The notes beneath the pieces were generated by a model that saw nothing but the letters and a program-made list of their open reading frames with translations, ran no database searches and was not told the DNA's origin. The translations under genes were made by a program, and so were the position numbers. Of a DNA stretch of 42,975 bases, positions 1-9,102 are shown piece by piece (positions within the stretch are counted from its first letter, which is position 1; each line of letters begins with the position of its first letter). This stretch comes from an uncultured Colwellia sp. GTDB lineage: Bacteria; Pseudomonadota; Gammaproteobacteria; Enterobacterales; Alteromonadaceae. Location of the stretch: assembly GCA_913020705.1 (NCBI GenBank), contig CAJWBY010000016.1, positions 1 through 42,975 on the forward strand, in the 5' to 3' direction.

Positions 1-93
1 TACTACATTGATTACCGTAACCTTCGCCCAAGCTACATGGCAGGTTTCTGGGCATTAGCAAACTGGGATTTTGCTTCAGCAAACTTCGCTTAA
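1..93 (+). CDS. C-terminal end of an unidentified protein (partial)
   Basis: Frame 1 is open from the first base to a TAA at 91-93 and gives 30 residues rich in aromatic residues, including the stretch [20 protein letters not shown]. The gene starts outside the window, so its family cannot be judged; I do not recognise this tail. A strong terminator follows 27 bases after the stop, which supports this being a genuine gene end. Confidence 0.6.
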   Translation, partial: YYIDYRNLRPSYMAGFWALANWDFASANFA

Positions 94-120
94 TAGCTCG
101 CTAAAACATTTTTCAAAAAT

Positions 121-149
121 AAAAAACCAGAATTTATTCTGGTTTTTTT
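121..149 (+). terminator. Rho-independent terminator
   Basis: A perfect 13-base inverted repeat (arms 121-133 and 136-148) with core ACCAGAAT/ATTCTGGT is preceded by an A-run and followed by a T-run. It ends the gene that finishes at 93 and separates it from the prkA operon. The A/T symmetry would let it work in both directions. Confidence 0.9.
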
Positions 150-388
150 ATCACTAATTTTTTAATCCCCACCAAAGTTAACCATTTATTCAATAACATA
201 GCCTCCTATCTTTTTTTCTATCGTTACAATTTATTTTGCTATTTTTTAACTGCTTTATAAATTTACAACTACGCTTATAAATAGAAATTGTAAAAAACAC
301 GGTCTAATTATTTATGTAGAGTTTGATAAGTAACGCATACGGTCGAATTATCAGCTCGGTCTGAACGATTTATCTTCTGGAGGCGGTT

Positions 389-2323
389 ATGAGTATATTT
401 CAGCATTACCAATCACGTTACGATGAAGCACAAGAAGAGTGCTATTCAATTCAAGACTTTCTAAGCTTATGCCAAAGCGACCAAACAGCGTACGCAAGTG
501 CCGCACAACGTTTGCTCAACGCCATTGGCGAACCTGAAATGGTCGATACATCTTCCGAGCCTTGTCTAAGTCGAATTTTCTCTAATCGTGTTATTGCCCG
601 CTATCCAGCTTTTAAAGAATTCTATGGTATGGAAGAAGCCATTGAACAAATTGTTGCTTACCTAACCCATGCCTCACAAGGGTTAGAGGAACAAAAACAA
701 ATTTTATATTTACTTGGCCCTGTTGGTGGTGGTAAATCGTCATTGGCTGAAAAGCTCAAAGCGTTAATGCAGCAAGAGCCAATTTACGTATTAAGTGCCA
801 ATGGTGAGCGCAGCCCGGTAAATGATCACCCATTTTGCTTATTTGATGCCAGTTCTGACGGTAAAATTTTACAGCAAGAATATAATATTCCTGAGCGTTA
901 TCTCAGCACTATTATGTCGCCTTGGGCTGCGAAGCGTTTGCATGAGTTTAAAGGTGACATTGCTAAATTTGAAGTTGTTAAAGTTTATCCATCGATTCTC
1001 GATCAAATCGCTATTGCGAAAACAGAGCCTGGGGATGATAACAATCAAGACATTTCAGCTTTAGTTGGTAAAGTTGATATTCGCCAACTAGAACATTTCG
1101 CCCAAAACGACCCTGATGCTTACAGTTACTCAGGTGCATTATGTCGAGCCAACCAAGGCTTGATGGAGTTTGTTGAAATGTTTAAGGCGCCAATTAAGGT
1201 TCTTCACCCACTTTTAACCGCGACACAAGAGGGGAATTACAATCCAACAGAAGGCCTTTCTGCCCTGCCATTCAATGGTATTTTACTGGCCCATTCAAAT
1301 GAATCTGAGTGGCAAACCTTTAGAAACAACAAAAATAATGAAGCATTTTTAGACCGGGTTTATATTGTTAAAGTGCCTTACTGTATGCGGGTTTCTGAAG
1401 AAGTTAAAATTTATCAAAAACTATTAGAAAACAGTGAATTAAACAACGCACAATGTGCACCTGACACCTTGGAAACCTTAGCGCAATTTTCGGTGTTATC
1501 ACGGTTAAAAGATCCAGAAAATTCCAGCGTTTATTCAAAAATGCGTGTTTACGATGGTGAAAGTTTAAAAGATACAGATCCAAAAGCAAAATCGTATCAA
1601 GAATATCGTGATTATGCCGGAGTAGACGAAGGTATGTCGGGGCTTTCAACACGTTTTGCTTTTAAAATATTATCACGAGTATTTAACTTTGATCATTTAG
1701 AGGTTGCAGCAAATCCAGTACATCTGTTTTACGTACTTGAACAACAGATTGAACGAGAACAACTACCTAAAGATACTGCAGAAAGGTATCTAGAGTTCAT
1801 AAAGGGGTATTTATCTGCTCAATATATAGAATTTATTGGGAAAGAAATACAAACCGCTTACTTAGAATCTTACTCAGAATACGGGCAAAACATTTTTGAT
1901 CGTTATGTAACTTATGCCGATTTTTGGATACAAGACCAAGAATATCGCGATGCAGAAACAGGTCAACTATTTGATCGAGAAGCATTAAATAATGAGTTAG
2001 AAAAAATTGAAAAACCCGCAGGTATTAGCAACCCTAAAGATTTCCGCAATGAAATTGTTAATTTCGTTTTACGTGCAAAAGCGAATAACAATGGTAAAAA
2101 TCCTAACTGGACCAGCTACGAAAAACTCCGCACTGTTATTGAGAAAAAAATGTTTTCGAATACTGAAGACTTATTACCTGTTATTTCATTTAACACCAAA
2201 ACATCGAATGACGATCAACAAAAACATGACGACTTTATTGATCGCATGATGACAAAAGGTTATACAAAAAAACAAGTCAGATTGTTATCAGAATGGTATT
2301 TACGCGTTCGTAAATCTTCTTAA
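389..2323 (+). CDS. prkA: PrkA-family serine protein kinase (YeaG)
   Basis: PrkA is a cytoplasmic AAA-type serine protein kinase linked to stationary-phase and nutrient-stress responses in enterobacteria. The 644-residue length equals that of E. coli YeaG. The N-terminal AAA domain has a Walker A motif GPVGGGKS at residues 110-117; the C-terminal part is the PrkA kinase-like domain. The ATG at 389 is preceded by a strong GGAGG at 379-383. It is the first gene of an operon with yeaH (48 bases downstream) and the SpoVR-family gene, an order widely conserved in proteobacteria and interpreted as one functional unit. In E. coli yeaGH is RpoS-dependent; I cannot confirm a matching promoter in the 240 bases upstream. 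Confidence 0.96.
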   Translation: MSIFQHYQSRYDEAQEECYSIQDFLSLCQSDQTAYASAAQRLLNAIGEPEMVDTSSEPCLSRIFSNRVIARYPAFKEFYGMEEAIEQIVAYLTHASQGLEEQKQILYLLGPVGGGKSSLAEKLKALMQQEPIYVLSANGERSPVNDHPFCLFDASSDGKILQQEYNIPERYLSTIMSPWAAKRLHEFKGDIAKFEVVKVYPSILDQIAIAKTEPGDDNNQDISALVGKVDIRQLEHFAQNDPDAYSYSGALCRANQGLMEFVEMFKAPIKVLHPLLTATQEGNYNPTEGLSALPFNGILLAHSNESEWQTFRNNKNNEAFLDRVYIVKVPYCMRVSEEVKIYQKLLENSELNNAQCAPDTLETLAQFSVLSRLKDPENSSVYSKMRVYDGESLKDTDPKAKSYQEYRDYAGVDEGMSGLSTRFAFKILSRVFNFDHLEVAANPVHLFYVLEQQIEREQLPKDTAERYLEFIKGYLSAQYIEFIGKEIQTAYLESYSEYGQNIFDRYVTYADFWIQDQEYRDAETGQLFDREALNNELEKIEKPAGISNPKDFRNEIVNFVLRAKANNNGKNPNWTSYEKLRTVIEKKMFSNTEDLLPVISFNTKTSNDDQQKHDDFIDRMMTKGYTKKQVRLLSEWYLRVRKSS

Positions 2324-2371
2324 GTTTTACTTTATGGTTAGTATAAAAAGCCTATAAAGTAAGGAGAACCC

Positions 2372-3649
2372 ATGGCCAATTTTATTGATAGGCGTTTAAA
2401 TAGCAAAAACAAAAGCACAGTTAATCGTCAACGTTTTATTCGACGTTACAAAAGCCAGATAAAAAAATCGGTTGAACAAGCCATTAATAAGCGTGGCGTT
2501 ACTGACGTTGACCGTGGTGAAAATATTACTATCACCAAAAAAGATTTGTCTGAGCCAATTTTTCACCAAGATAAAGGTGGTGTTAAAGATCGTGTGCATC
2601 CAGGAAATGATCAATTTGTAACAGGCGATCAAATTGAACGTCCTCCACAACAGCAAGGTCAAGGCGGTGGTGATGGAGATGCAAGTGATACAGGTGAAGG
2701 CGATGATGATTTTGTTTTTTCGATTTCTAAAGATGAATATTTAAACTTACTCTTTGAAGATCTTGAGTTACCTAATTTAGAAAAAAACCAATTAGATAAA
2801 TTAATTGATTATAAAACAGTTCGTTCAGGTTATTGCGCTGAAGGTGTAGCCTCAAATATAGATATTGTAAAATCTTTACAGGGTTCTATTGCGAGACGTA
2901 TTGCCATGACATCAAGCAAACGTAAAGAACTTAAAGTTCTTGAGAGTGAATATGCTGTTTTAGTTAATGATAAACATGAACATATCCAAGAAATTAAAAG
3001 GATAAAAGATCAGATAACACTATTAGAAAATAAAATTGCAAAAGTCCCTTTCATCGATACTTTTGATTTACGCTTTAGAAATTTTGCTAAACAACCAGTT
3101 CCTACATCAAAGGCGGTAATGTTCTGCTTAATGGATGTCTCAGGCTCGATGGATCAAGCCACTAAAGATATTGCCAAGCGATTCTATATCTTATTATATT
3201 TGTTTTTAACACGAACCTATAAAACGATTGATGTTGTTTATATTCGGCATCATACCCAAGCAAAAGAAGTCGATGAGCAAGAGTTTTTTTATTCACAAGA
3301 AACTGGCGGAACCATTGCATCAAGTGCACTGGAATTGATGGTTAAGATAATGCAAGAACGTTATAACGAAAGTGAATGGAATATTTACGCCGCTCAGGCC
3401 TCTGACGGTGATAACTGGGCTGATGATTCCCCTCGCTGTAAAAAGTTATTAACGGAAAGTATCCTGCCTAAAGCGCGTTACTTTAGTTACATTGAAATAA
3501 CACAACGACCTCATCAAACACTTTGGCAACAATATCAAGAAGTTGCATTATCGACCGAACACTTTGCAATGCAACATATAGAAACCGTTGAAGATATTTA
3601 TCCTGTTTTCAGAGAACTTTTCAAAAAAAACAGTAAAAAAGCAGCCTAA
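2372..3649 (+). CDS. yeaH: YeaH/DUF444 family protein with VWA-like domain
   Basis: This 425-residue protein matches the length and layout of E. coli YeaH (DUF444). The N-terminus is basic, followed by a Gln/Gly/Asp-rich low-complexity linker at about residues 90-113. A von Willebrand A-like domain begins near residue 245 with the metal-site motif DVSGSM at 255-260. It is cytoplasmic, with no signal peptide. The biochemical role is unknown; constant association with PrkA and SpoVR suggests the three act together. The start follows AAGGAG about 7 bases upstream (2361-2366). Confidence 0.95.
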   Translation: MANFIDRRLNSKNKSTVNRQRFIRRYKSQIKKSVEQAINKRGVTDVDRGENITITKKDLSEPIFHQDKGGVKDRVHPGNDQFVTGDQIERPPQQQGQGGGDGDASDTGEGDDDFVFSISKDEYLNLLFEDLELPNLEKNQLDKLIDYKTVRSGYCAEGVASNIDIVKSLQGSIARRIAMTSSKRKELKVLESEYAVLVNDKHEHIQEIKRIKDQITLLENKIAKVPFIDTFDLRFRNFAKQPVPTSKAVMFCLMDVSGSMDQATKDIAKRFYILLYLFLTRTYKTIDVVYIRHHTQAKEVDEQEFFYSQETGGTIASSALELMVKIMQERYNESEWNIYAAQASDGDNWADDSPRCKKLLTESILPKARYFSYIEITQRPHQTLWQQYQEVALSTEHFAMQHIETVEDIYPVFRELFKKNSKKAA

Positions 3650-3672
3650 GTTATCACTAGAAAAGGATGTTA

Positions 3673-5202
3673 ATGATGAAAAAACGTGAACCATTAAGCG
3701 ATCAATGTGATTGGAATTTTGATTTGCTTCAACAATATCAAACTGAAATTGAGAGAGTCGCTAAACATTACCGTTTAGATACTTACACCAATCAAATTGA
3801 AGTTATAACCGCAGAACAAATGATGGATGCTTATGCCAGTGTGGGTATGCCTATTGGTTATAATCATTGGACATTCGGCAAAAAGTTTATACAAACAGAG
3901 CAAAATTATAAACGCGGCCAAATGGGCTTGGCCTATGAAATAGTCATTAACTCTGATCCCTGTATTTCATATCTAATGGAAGAAAACTCCATGACGATGC
4001 AAGCACTTGTAATGGCACATGCATGTTACGGTCATAACTCATTTTTTAAAGGTAATTATTTATTCAAATCTTGGACAGATGCTACCTCTATTATCGATTA
4101 CCTATTATTTGCTAAAAACTACATCAGTGAGTGTGAGCAAAAGTTTGGTATTAGTGAAGTTGAATCATGCTTAGATGCTTGTCATGCATTAATGAATCAC
4201 GGGGTTGATCGTTATAAGCGTCCACAAAAAATTTCATTAGAAGAAGAGTTAAAACGTCAAAAAAACCGTGAAGAGTATTTACAATCGCAGGTGAATACCT
4301 TGTGGCGAACATTACCTAAAAATAATGATGATATTGAACATAAAAAACCGACATTTCCCAATGAGCCACAAGAGAACATCTTATATTTTATTGAAAAAAA
4401 TGCTCCTTTATTAAAACCTTGGCAACGAGAAATTGTTCGAATTGTCCGTAAAGTTTCACAATATTTCTATCCACAAAAACAAACCCAAGTAATGAACGAA
4501 GGCTGGGCATGTTTTTGGCACTATACTATTTTAAATCATCTTTATGATGAAGGCTTAGTCACAGATAACTTCATGATGGAGTTTTTGCATAACCATACTA
4601 ATGTTGTTGCTCAGCCTGATTACAACAGTCCACACTATTCTGGTATCAACCCATATGCTTTGGGTTTTAATATGTTCATAGATATTAGAAGAATATGCGA
4701 ACATCCCACTGAAGAAGATAAATTATGGTTCCCAGAAATAGCGGGTAGCAATTGGCTAGATACTTTACATTTTGCGATGGAAAACTTTAAAGATGAAAGC
4801 TTCATAAGCCAATACTTATCACCTAAATTAATGCGTGATTTCAAATTATTCTATTTACACGACGATGACCAACAGGGTTTCATTGAGGTTGCAGCTATCC
4901 ACAATGAAAGCGGCTACAAAAAAGTGAGAACAGCGTTATCTGAACAATACAATTTAAGTAATTTAGAAGTCAACATTCAAGTCATTAATGCGGAAGTTGA
5001 TGGTGATAGATCATTAACCTTAAAATATACGCCTCATCAAAATGTACCTCTGGCAGACTCAAAAAACGAAGTAATCAAACATTTATATTCGTTATGGCAA
5101 TTTGATGTAATATTGGTGCAAGATAATGAGCAAGGCGAAGAAGAAGTTATAGCGAGATGTCCAGAAATAGACCGTGGTTTAGAGTCAAAAAAGGCAAGTT
5201 AA
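3673..5202 (+). CDS. ycgB: SpoVR family protein (YcgB)
   Basis: This is a SpoVR-family protein of about 509 residues, collinear by eye with E. coli YcgB from the opening DW.FDLL segment to the C-terminal CP motif. Conserved stretches include QIEVITAEQMMDAYASVGMP, MAHACYGHNSFFK and QTQVMNEGWA. The family is named from a Bacillus spore-cortex mutant, but its molecular function in Gram-negatives is unknown. Three ATGs lie at 3667, 3673 and 3676; AAGG at 3663-3666 is best placed for 3673, with 3676 also possible. It is the third gene of the prkA operon, about 23 bases after yeaH. In E. coli ycgB sits apart from yeaGH but next to fadR, and here it joins both contexts. Confidence 0.95.
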   Translation: MMKKREPLSDQCDWNFDLLQQYQTEIERVAKHYRLDTYTNQIEVITAEQMMDAYASVGMPIGYNHWTFGKKFIQTEQNYKRGQMGLAYEIVINSDPCISYLMEENSMTMQALVMAHACYGHNSFFKGNYLFKSWTDATSIIDYLLFAKNYISECEQKFGISEVESCLDACHALMNHGVDRYKRPQKISLEEELKRQKNREEYLQSQVNTLWRTLPKNNDDIEHKKPTFPNEPQENILYFIEKNAPLLKPWQREIVRIVRKVSQYFYPQKQTQVMNEGWACFWHYTILNHLYDEGLVTDNFMMEFLHNHTNVVAQPDYNSPHYSGINPYALGFNMFIDIRRICEHPTEEDKLWFPEIAGSNWLDTLHFAMENFKDESFISQYLSPKLMRDFKLFYLHDDDQQGFIEVAAIHNESGYKKVRTALSEQYNLSNLEVNIQVINAEVDGDRSLTLKYTPHQNVPLADSKNEVIKHLYSLWQFDVILVQDNEQGEEEVIARCPEIDRGLESKKAS

Positions 5203-5215
5203 TCTTGCCTTATAT
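5189..5215. terminator. Hairpin between ycgB and fadR
   Basis: An 8-base perfect stem (AAGGCAAG 5191-5198, CTTGCCTT 5204-5211) with a 5-base loop overlaps the ycgB stop codon. It has an A-run on the left and only a short T-rich stretch on the right. It probably ends both convergent transcription units, reading best on the minus strand where a run of T follows the stem. Confidence 0.6.
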
Positions 5216-5245
5216 TGAGAGAAGTATACGCTAATCAATAACGTT

Positions 5246-5956
5246 TTATTCTACGAGTTCTTTTAAAACATCGTCTTTAAGTTCTAACCAAAGTTTACCT
5301 GATTCAAGACCATATTTACGAACAGCAAAAACAGATTCATCAAATTTATTTTCGCTGGCGAGTTCAATTAATTTTTTATAATAATCACGTGAAATTTCGC
5401 GCCCTTTCGGATGAGAAAAGTATAAGGTTCCAAGGCGTGAATAAAGCCCTTTAAAACCATTAAGAATTAATAAGTAAATAGAATTGCCTGAAGCAACCAC
5501 TAATTCTTTATTCAATCTATAATCAAACTCAGCAAAGGCTTCACCGTTGTCTTCGATTTCTTCATAAGCTTTGATTAATTCTATCGCTTTATCTGGATTA
5601 TTTTTAATCGCTGCACGAACATAAATTGCACTTATATTTGTACGAGCAGACATTAAGTTATCCACTAAATCAGGAATCCCTTCTTGATCGAGTTGCGCTA
5701 ATGTTTCAAGGATATTTAAACTTGAAGTTTCCCAAAAGTTATTAACTTTTGTGGGTTTACCATGTCGAATAGTCAACCATCCGTCACGAGCTAATCGCTG
5801 TAATACTTCTCGTAACGTTGTACGTGTAACGCCAATAAGTTCAGATAACTCTCGTTCAGCCGGCAATATTGAACCAGGAGGAAAACCACCGTTCCAAATT
5901 GACTCAACAATATATTGCTCTGCAAACCCTGCTGGGCTATGTGCTTTAATAACCAT
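5246..5956 (-). CDS. fadR: FadR, GntR-family fatty-acid metabolism regulator
   Basis: FadR is an acyl-CoA-responsive transcription factor that represses fatty-acid degradation and activates unsaturated fatty-acid synthesis genes. The 236-residue protein is near-identical to E. coli FadR over the winged-helix DNA-binding domain (residues 1-75): [20 protein letters not shown] and [14 protein letters not shown]. The DNA-contact residues R35, R45, T46, R49 and H65 are present. The C-terminal acyl-CoA-binding helical domain (about 80-230) is more diverged but collinear. The start is preceded by GTGGAA. It is convergent with ycgB, and the ycgB/fadR/nhaB/dsbB neighbourhood matches E. coli apart from the accessory patch. 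Confidence 0.95.
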   Translation of the reverse strand: MVIKAHSPAGFAEQYIVESIWNGGFPPGSILPAERELSELIGVTRTTLREVLQRLARDGWLTIRHGKPTKVNNFWETSSLNILETLAQLDQEGIPDLVDNLMSARTNISAIYVRAAIKNNPDKAIELIKAYEEIEDNGEAFAEFDYRLNKELVVASGNSIYLLILNGFKGLYSRLGTLYFSHPKGREISRDYYKKLIELASENKFDESVFAVRKYGLESGKLWLELKDDVLKELVE

Positions 5957-6321
5957 AATGTTCCACGTTAAGTCTAAAATTCATCTATCAACTGATTGTA
6001 CCAGAACGTGTATTTGACACAAGTGTATAAAAACAGGCTAGGATTTTACCAAGGACAGTCCAGTTGAAATTTTAAGGGAACCTGTGATTATAAATATAAT
6101 TACAAGAGAACATTTAAATCTCTATCTTTTTAACGTATTTATTATAATACCTTTATTAAAATGCCATAAAATTAGTTAACTGTATTAATAAGAAGTTACT
6201 CGTCATTATATTTTCTATATTTAAATGCTAAAAATTAAAGCTTTAATAAAATTTATAAGCGATAGTTACCAACTATTTTTTAGAACATATAATGCCCAGC
6301 AATATATTTCCTAGTAAACTG
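5957..6321. other. Gene-free region upstream of fadR
   Basis: About 365 bases of very AT-rich sequence without a convincing ORF. It must carry the fadR promoter (minus strand). The one structured element I see is GGACAGTCC at 6053-6061, within a weak FadR-box-like sequence described in the findings. Confidence 0.5.
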
Positions 6322-6492
6322 TTACGAATAACTATCACTTAAATTTAATATCACACACAAAGCCTTTGCCCGCTTATTTCGTCGTTCTGTTTCATTCATA
6401 ATATTTTCATCGACTTCTTTATCAATAACTTCATCAATCGTTGTGCCATAATCAGGATGACTTTTTATTGATAATAATGCTCTATTATCCAT
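6322..6492 (-). CDS. Small hypothetical protein, 56 residues
   Basis: An ATG at 6490-6492 opens a 56-codon frame ending in TAA at 6322-6324. The product begins MDNRALLSIKSHPDYGTTID, is acidic in the middle (DEVIDKEVDEN), then has a basic segment ERRNKRAKA. AAGG sits about 8 bases before the start, and codon use resembles the neighbours. No signal peptide or membrane segment is visible. I recognise no family. It lies in the decayed accessory patch between fadR and nhaB, so it may be a remnant rather than a functional gene. Confidence 0.4.
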   Translation of the reverse strand: MDNRALLSIKSHPDYGTTIDEVIDKEVDENIMNETERRNKRAKALCVILNLSDSYS

Positions 6493-6804
6493 ATATATAC
6501 CTTATTAATGAAAAAAAATGCTTGATTTTCAAACCAAACACTTCGAAATAACACGCCCTAATCGGCTATTTTGAAGTTAACCAATATGCTAATCTTATTC
6601 CTTCAGCCAATAATAACTAATCTCATCAGCGTCAATGTCGGTTCCAAAACAATATGTACTAATGTTTGATCCTCTTAAATACTTGTGATGTGACTTTCAA
6701 TGCTAACGGGTGTCGGCTTCTTTTAAGTGCGAACCTACGATTATTACAGATAGATCACAATTCATGATTAATAGCACTATATAGAAAGAGTTAGGATACT
6801 TTGT
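6493..6804. other. Gene-free region before the kinase remnant
   Basis: About 310 bases with stops in all frames. No repeat, RNA gene or hairpin of note is visible. It may contain unrecognisable remains of the 5' part of the adjacent decayed histidine kinase gene. Confidence 0.4.
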
Positions 6805-7158
6805 GGGGAAATTGAAGAAAGTCTTATTTTAAAGCAATGGTATCAAGAATTTGAACAGTTTTCAGAACAAAATCAACTCACTTTTACTTATAAAAACAGC
6901 TTACCTGATGATTTATAAATGGAATTGACAGTAATAAAATAAAACGCTTTTCATCATTATTAGCGATAGCGCTCCTAACGTCGCAGAAGAGGATTTAAGT
7001 AATACCTTTGAACGTTTATTTAGGGTAGAACGTTCAGAAATAAAGAAACGGTGGATTAGGTCTAGCGATATAAGAGTCTAATAGAAGCGCATAAGGATAA
7101 AATTTATGTTAAGGGTTCTAGTTTAGGTGACTTAAAAATGACTATAGAATTTTCCATA
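6805..7158 (+). pseudogene. Decayed BaeS-like sensor histidine kinase (C-terminal remnant)
   Basis: Plus-strand frames give broken pieces of a histidine kinase ATPase domain in the right order. First comes LKQWYQEFEQFSEQNQLTF with a following LPDD, ended by TAA at about 6917. Next, in another frame, is SDSAPNVAEEDLSNTFERLF, the G1-box region; BaeS of E. coli has DSAPGV at this place. Then come a short GGLGLAI piece (G2 box) and, in a third frame, YKSLIEAHKDKIYVKGSSLG and LKMTIEF. The N-box segment between the first two pieces is deleted and at least two further frameshifts are needed. The sensor, membrane and H-box parts are missing. It is convergent with the BaeR-like regulator next door, whereas partners normally share a strand. 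Confidence 0.85.
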
Positions 7159-7168
7159 ATTCACACAC

Positions 7169-7852
7169 TCACTCGATCGGTACGAAACGAAAGCCAGCTC
7201 CATAGGTAGTTTCTATTATGTTTTGGTCTATGTTAATAGCGCGAATTTTTTTACGAATTTTTTTACGAATGTTTTTGATATGGCTATCTATGGCTCGATC
7301 CGAAATGTCTCGATCATTGTTATATACAAATTCTAAAATTTGTTCTCTTGAATAGATACGACCTGGCTTCTGACTGAGAAAGTTTAAGAGTGCGAACTCT
7401 AGGTGAGTCAGTTTAATTTGTTGATCATTATATCTTAAGAAATAACCATTTTTATCTAATTGCAGCCCTTCTACTTTATTTTCGTTAAAGATACCAGCAC
7501 GTTTCAAAACGGCTTGAATTCTCAGCATAAGTTCTTTGGCACTAAAAGGTTTACAGACGTAATCATCAACACCTGCTTTCAAACCAATAATACGATCATT
7601 TTCTGTTTTTCTAGCGGTAAGCATAATGATTGGTATATCAGAGAATTTTCGTATTTCATTACAACAAGTTATACCATCTTTAATTGGCAACATAACATCT
7701 AATACAATAATATCGGGTAACTCTTTTTTCACTGTTTCGATGACAAATTCACCCGAATTTAGCACTATCGATTGAAACCCTTCTCGAACGATATACTTAG
7801 CTACATGTGCAGCTATCTCTCTTTCGTCTTCAACAATTAAAACTTTGACCAT
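7169..7852 (-). CDS. OmpR/PhoB-family response regulator, BaeR-like
   Basis: This 227-residue two-domain regulator has a receiver domain (residues 1-115) with acidic pair E8/D9, phospho-acceptor D52, switch T79 and K101. A winged-helix output domain (about 125-225) follows. Similarity to E. coli BaeR is clear by eye (EIRKFSDIPI; DRAIDSHIKNIRKKI). BaeR-type regulators control envelope-stress and efflux genes. The output domain carries an in-frame 12-base tandem duplication that repeats IRKK (residues 195-202), four residues absent from BaeR. Its likely partner kinase is the wrecked gene directly downstream on the other strand, so this is an orphan regulator. The Shine-Dalgarno sequence is weak. 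Confidence 0.9.
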   Translation of the reverse strand: MVKVLIVEDEREIAAHVAKYIVREGFQSIVLNSGEFVIETVKKELPDIIVLDVMLPIKDGITCCNEIRKFSDIPIIMLTARKTENDRIIGLKAGVDDYVCKPFSAKELMLRIQAVLKRAGIFNENKVEGLQLDKNGYFLRYNDQQIKLTHLEFALLNFLSQKPGRIYSREQILEFVYNNDRDISDRAIDSHIKNIRKKIRKKIRAINIDQNIIETTYGAGFRFVPIE

Positions 7853-7982
7853 AATATAATGAATAACTAAGATAAATTATAAATATAGTGTAATTTGCTT
7901 AAGCTATAAGCGTCAACTGATTAAAAATTATAAAAATGGTGTAAGCGTAAATAAGCTTCATAGATTGCCGTTTATTTAATGA

Positions 7983-8504
7983 CTATCCATCTTTTGGGTT
8001 AAGTGGTGTATTTAATATTAATTGATAAAAGCCTAAATCAAGCCAACGACCAAATTTAAAAGCCACCTCATTAATTGTGCCTGTGTGCACAAAACCGAGT
8101 TTTTCATGAAGTACTTTACTACCAATATTTGAAACATCTAGTCCTGCAATCATTGTATGATATTGTTGCTGTTTTGCCATACCTATTAGTTCTTTCAATA
8201 ATTTTTTTCCAATGCCTTTACCTCGATGGTTGGAATGAATATAAACACAGTGCTCTACAGAATATTTATACGCTGGCCATGCCCTAAAAATATCATAGGA
8301 AGCAAACCCCATTAACTGACCATTTGAATCTACAATACCAATTATTGGAAAATTGCCTTTTTCTTTATTTGAAAACCACATAGTCATACTTTCCATCGTA
8401 CGAGGTTCGTAATCATAAAGCGCTGTCGAGTTTAAAATCACTTCATTTAGTATCTCAAGTATTTCTATTGAATGAGATTCATACGTACAATTTACAAAAT
8501 CCAT
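7983..8504 (-). CDS. GNAT family N-acetyltransferase, PAT/MnaT-like
   Basis: A single-domain GNAT acetyltransferase of 173 residues. The acetyl-CoA pyrophosphate-binding motif A is HRGKGIGK at residues 93-100, followed by the helix LLKELIGMA. DVSNIGSKVLHEKLGF (residues 123-138) is the usual motif B region. The overall pattern (YDYEPRT near 31-37, FRAWPAYKYSVEHCVYI near 73-90) is that of the phosphinothricin/methionine-derivative N-acetyltransferase group (Bar, MnaT/YncA). The probable role is acetylation of a small amine such as an amino-acid analogue; the true substrate cannot be told. AGGA about 7 bases upstream supports the ATG. It lies alone in the accessory patch. Confidence 0.9.
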   Translation of the reverse strand: MDFVNCTYESHSIEILEILNEVILNSTALYDYEPRTMESMTMWFSNKEKGNFPIIGIVDSNGQLMGFASYDIFRAWPAYKYSVEHCVYIHSNHRGKGIGKKLLKELIGMAKQQQYHTMIAGLDVSNIGSKVLHEKLGFVHTGTINEVAFKFGRWLDLGFYQLILNTPLNPKDG

Positions 8505-8590
8505 TGATATATCCTAAGTGCCTTAGCCCCACGATGAGACTTAGATTTATAATTGAAGAGTTAAACGTGAAAAAAGTGTTATCTAATTGA

Positions 8591-8926
8591 TTAGTCAACA
8601 ACGGTAAAAGAAAAAGTTAACTTGCAATCAATGTATTTAAGCATGCGATTAACGATTCCGGGAATGTCATAAACATTGGTACCAGAATCAGAAGCGCCAG
8701 AGACCAAAATGTCGCAGTCTTCAATATCAACTCTTTGTCGAACATAATAATCATTTATATCATCAAAACTCATATCTGTTAAAGGTACACACACAACATG
8801 GTAATGGTCTTCAATATGATCTTTACGTTTTGAACCGACGATTTCTCGTTCCAGTGTAAAAGCTTGCATTTTATCTAAACGATTAAATCTGAAGCTTATT
8901 TCAGCCTCAGTGTTTGACTTTGTCAC
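8591..8926 (-). CDS. Hypothetical protein, 111 residues
   Basis: I do not recognise this protein. It is small, acidic and soluble-looking, with no signal peptide or membrane segment. The longest frame starts at a GTG (8924-8926) with only a weak GAG upstream; an ATG at codon 20 (MQAFTLE) is an alternative start. The segment from ISFRFNRLDKMQAFTLEREI to CKLTFSFTVVD alternates beta-strand-like and helical stretches, suggesting a small alpha/beta domain. It follows the CPXCG gene on the same strand with a 176-base gap, so co-transcription is possible but not shown. Confidence 0.65.
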   Translation of the reverse strand: MTKSNTEAEISFRFNRLDKMQAFTLEREIVGSKRKDHIEDHYHVVCVPLTDMSFDDINDYYVRQRVDIEDCDILVSGASDSGTNVYDIPGIVNRMLKYIDCKLTFSFTVVD

Positions 8927-9102
8927 CTAATTCTCAATATTTTATAAAGCTTCAATAAGAAGTAAAGTTGTTTCAATGACATTAATATAACATTTACTCA
9001 TAATGCAGGTAAGAAAAACTATGAATAAAATCAATGATAAATAACACCTTGGTGTTCCTGTTTATGAAAAACTGATTCATATAAGATGATATTATATACC
9101 CA

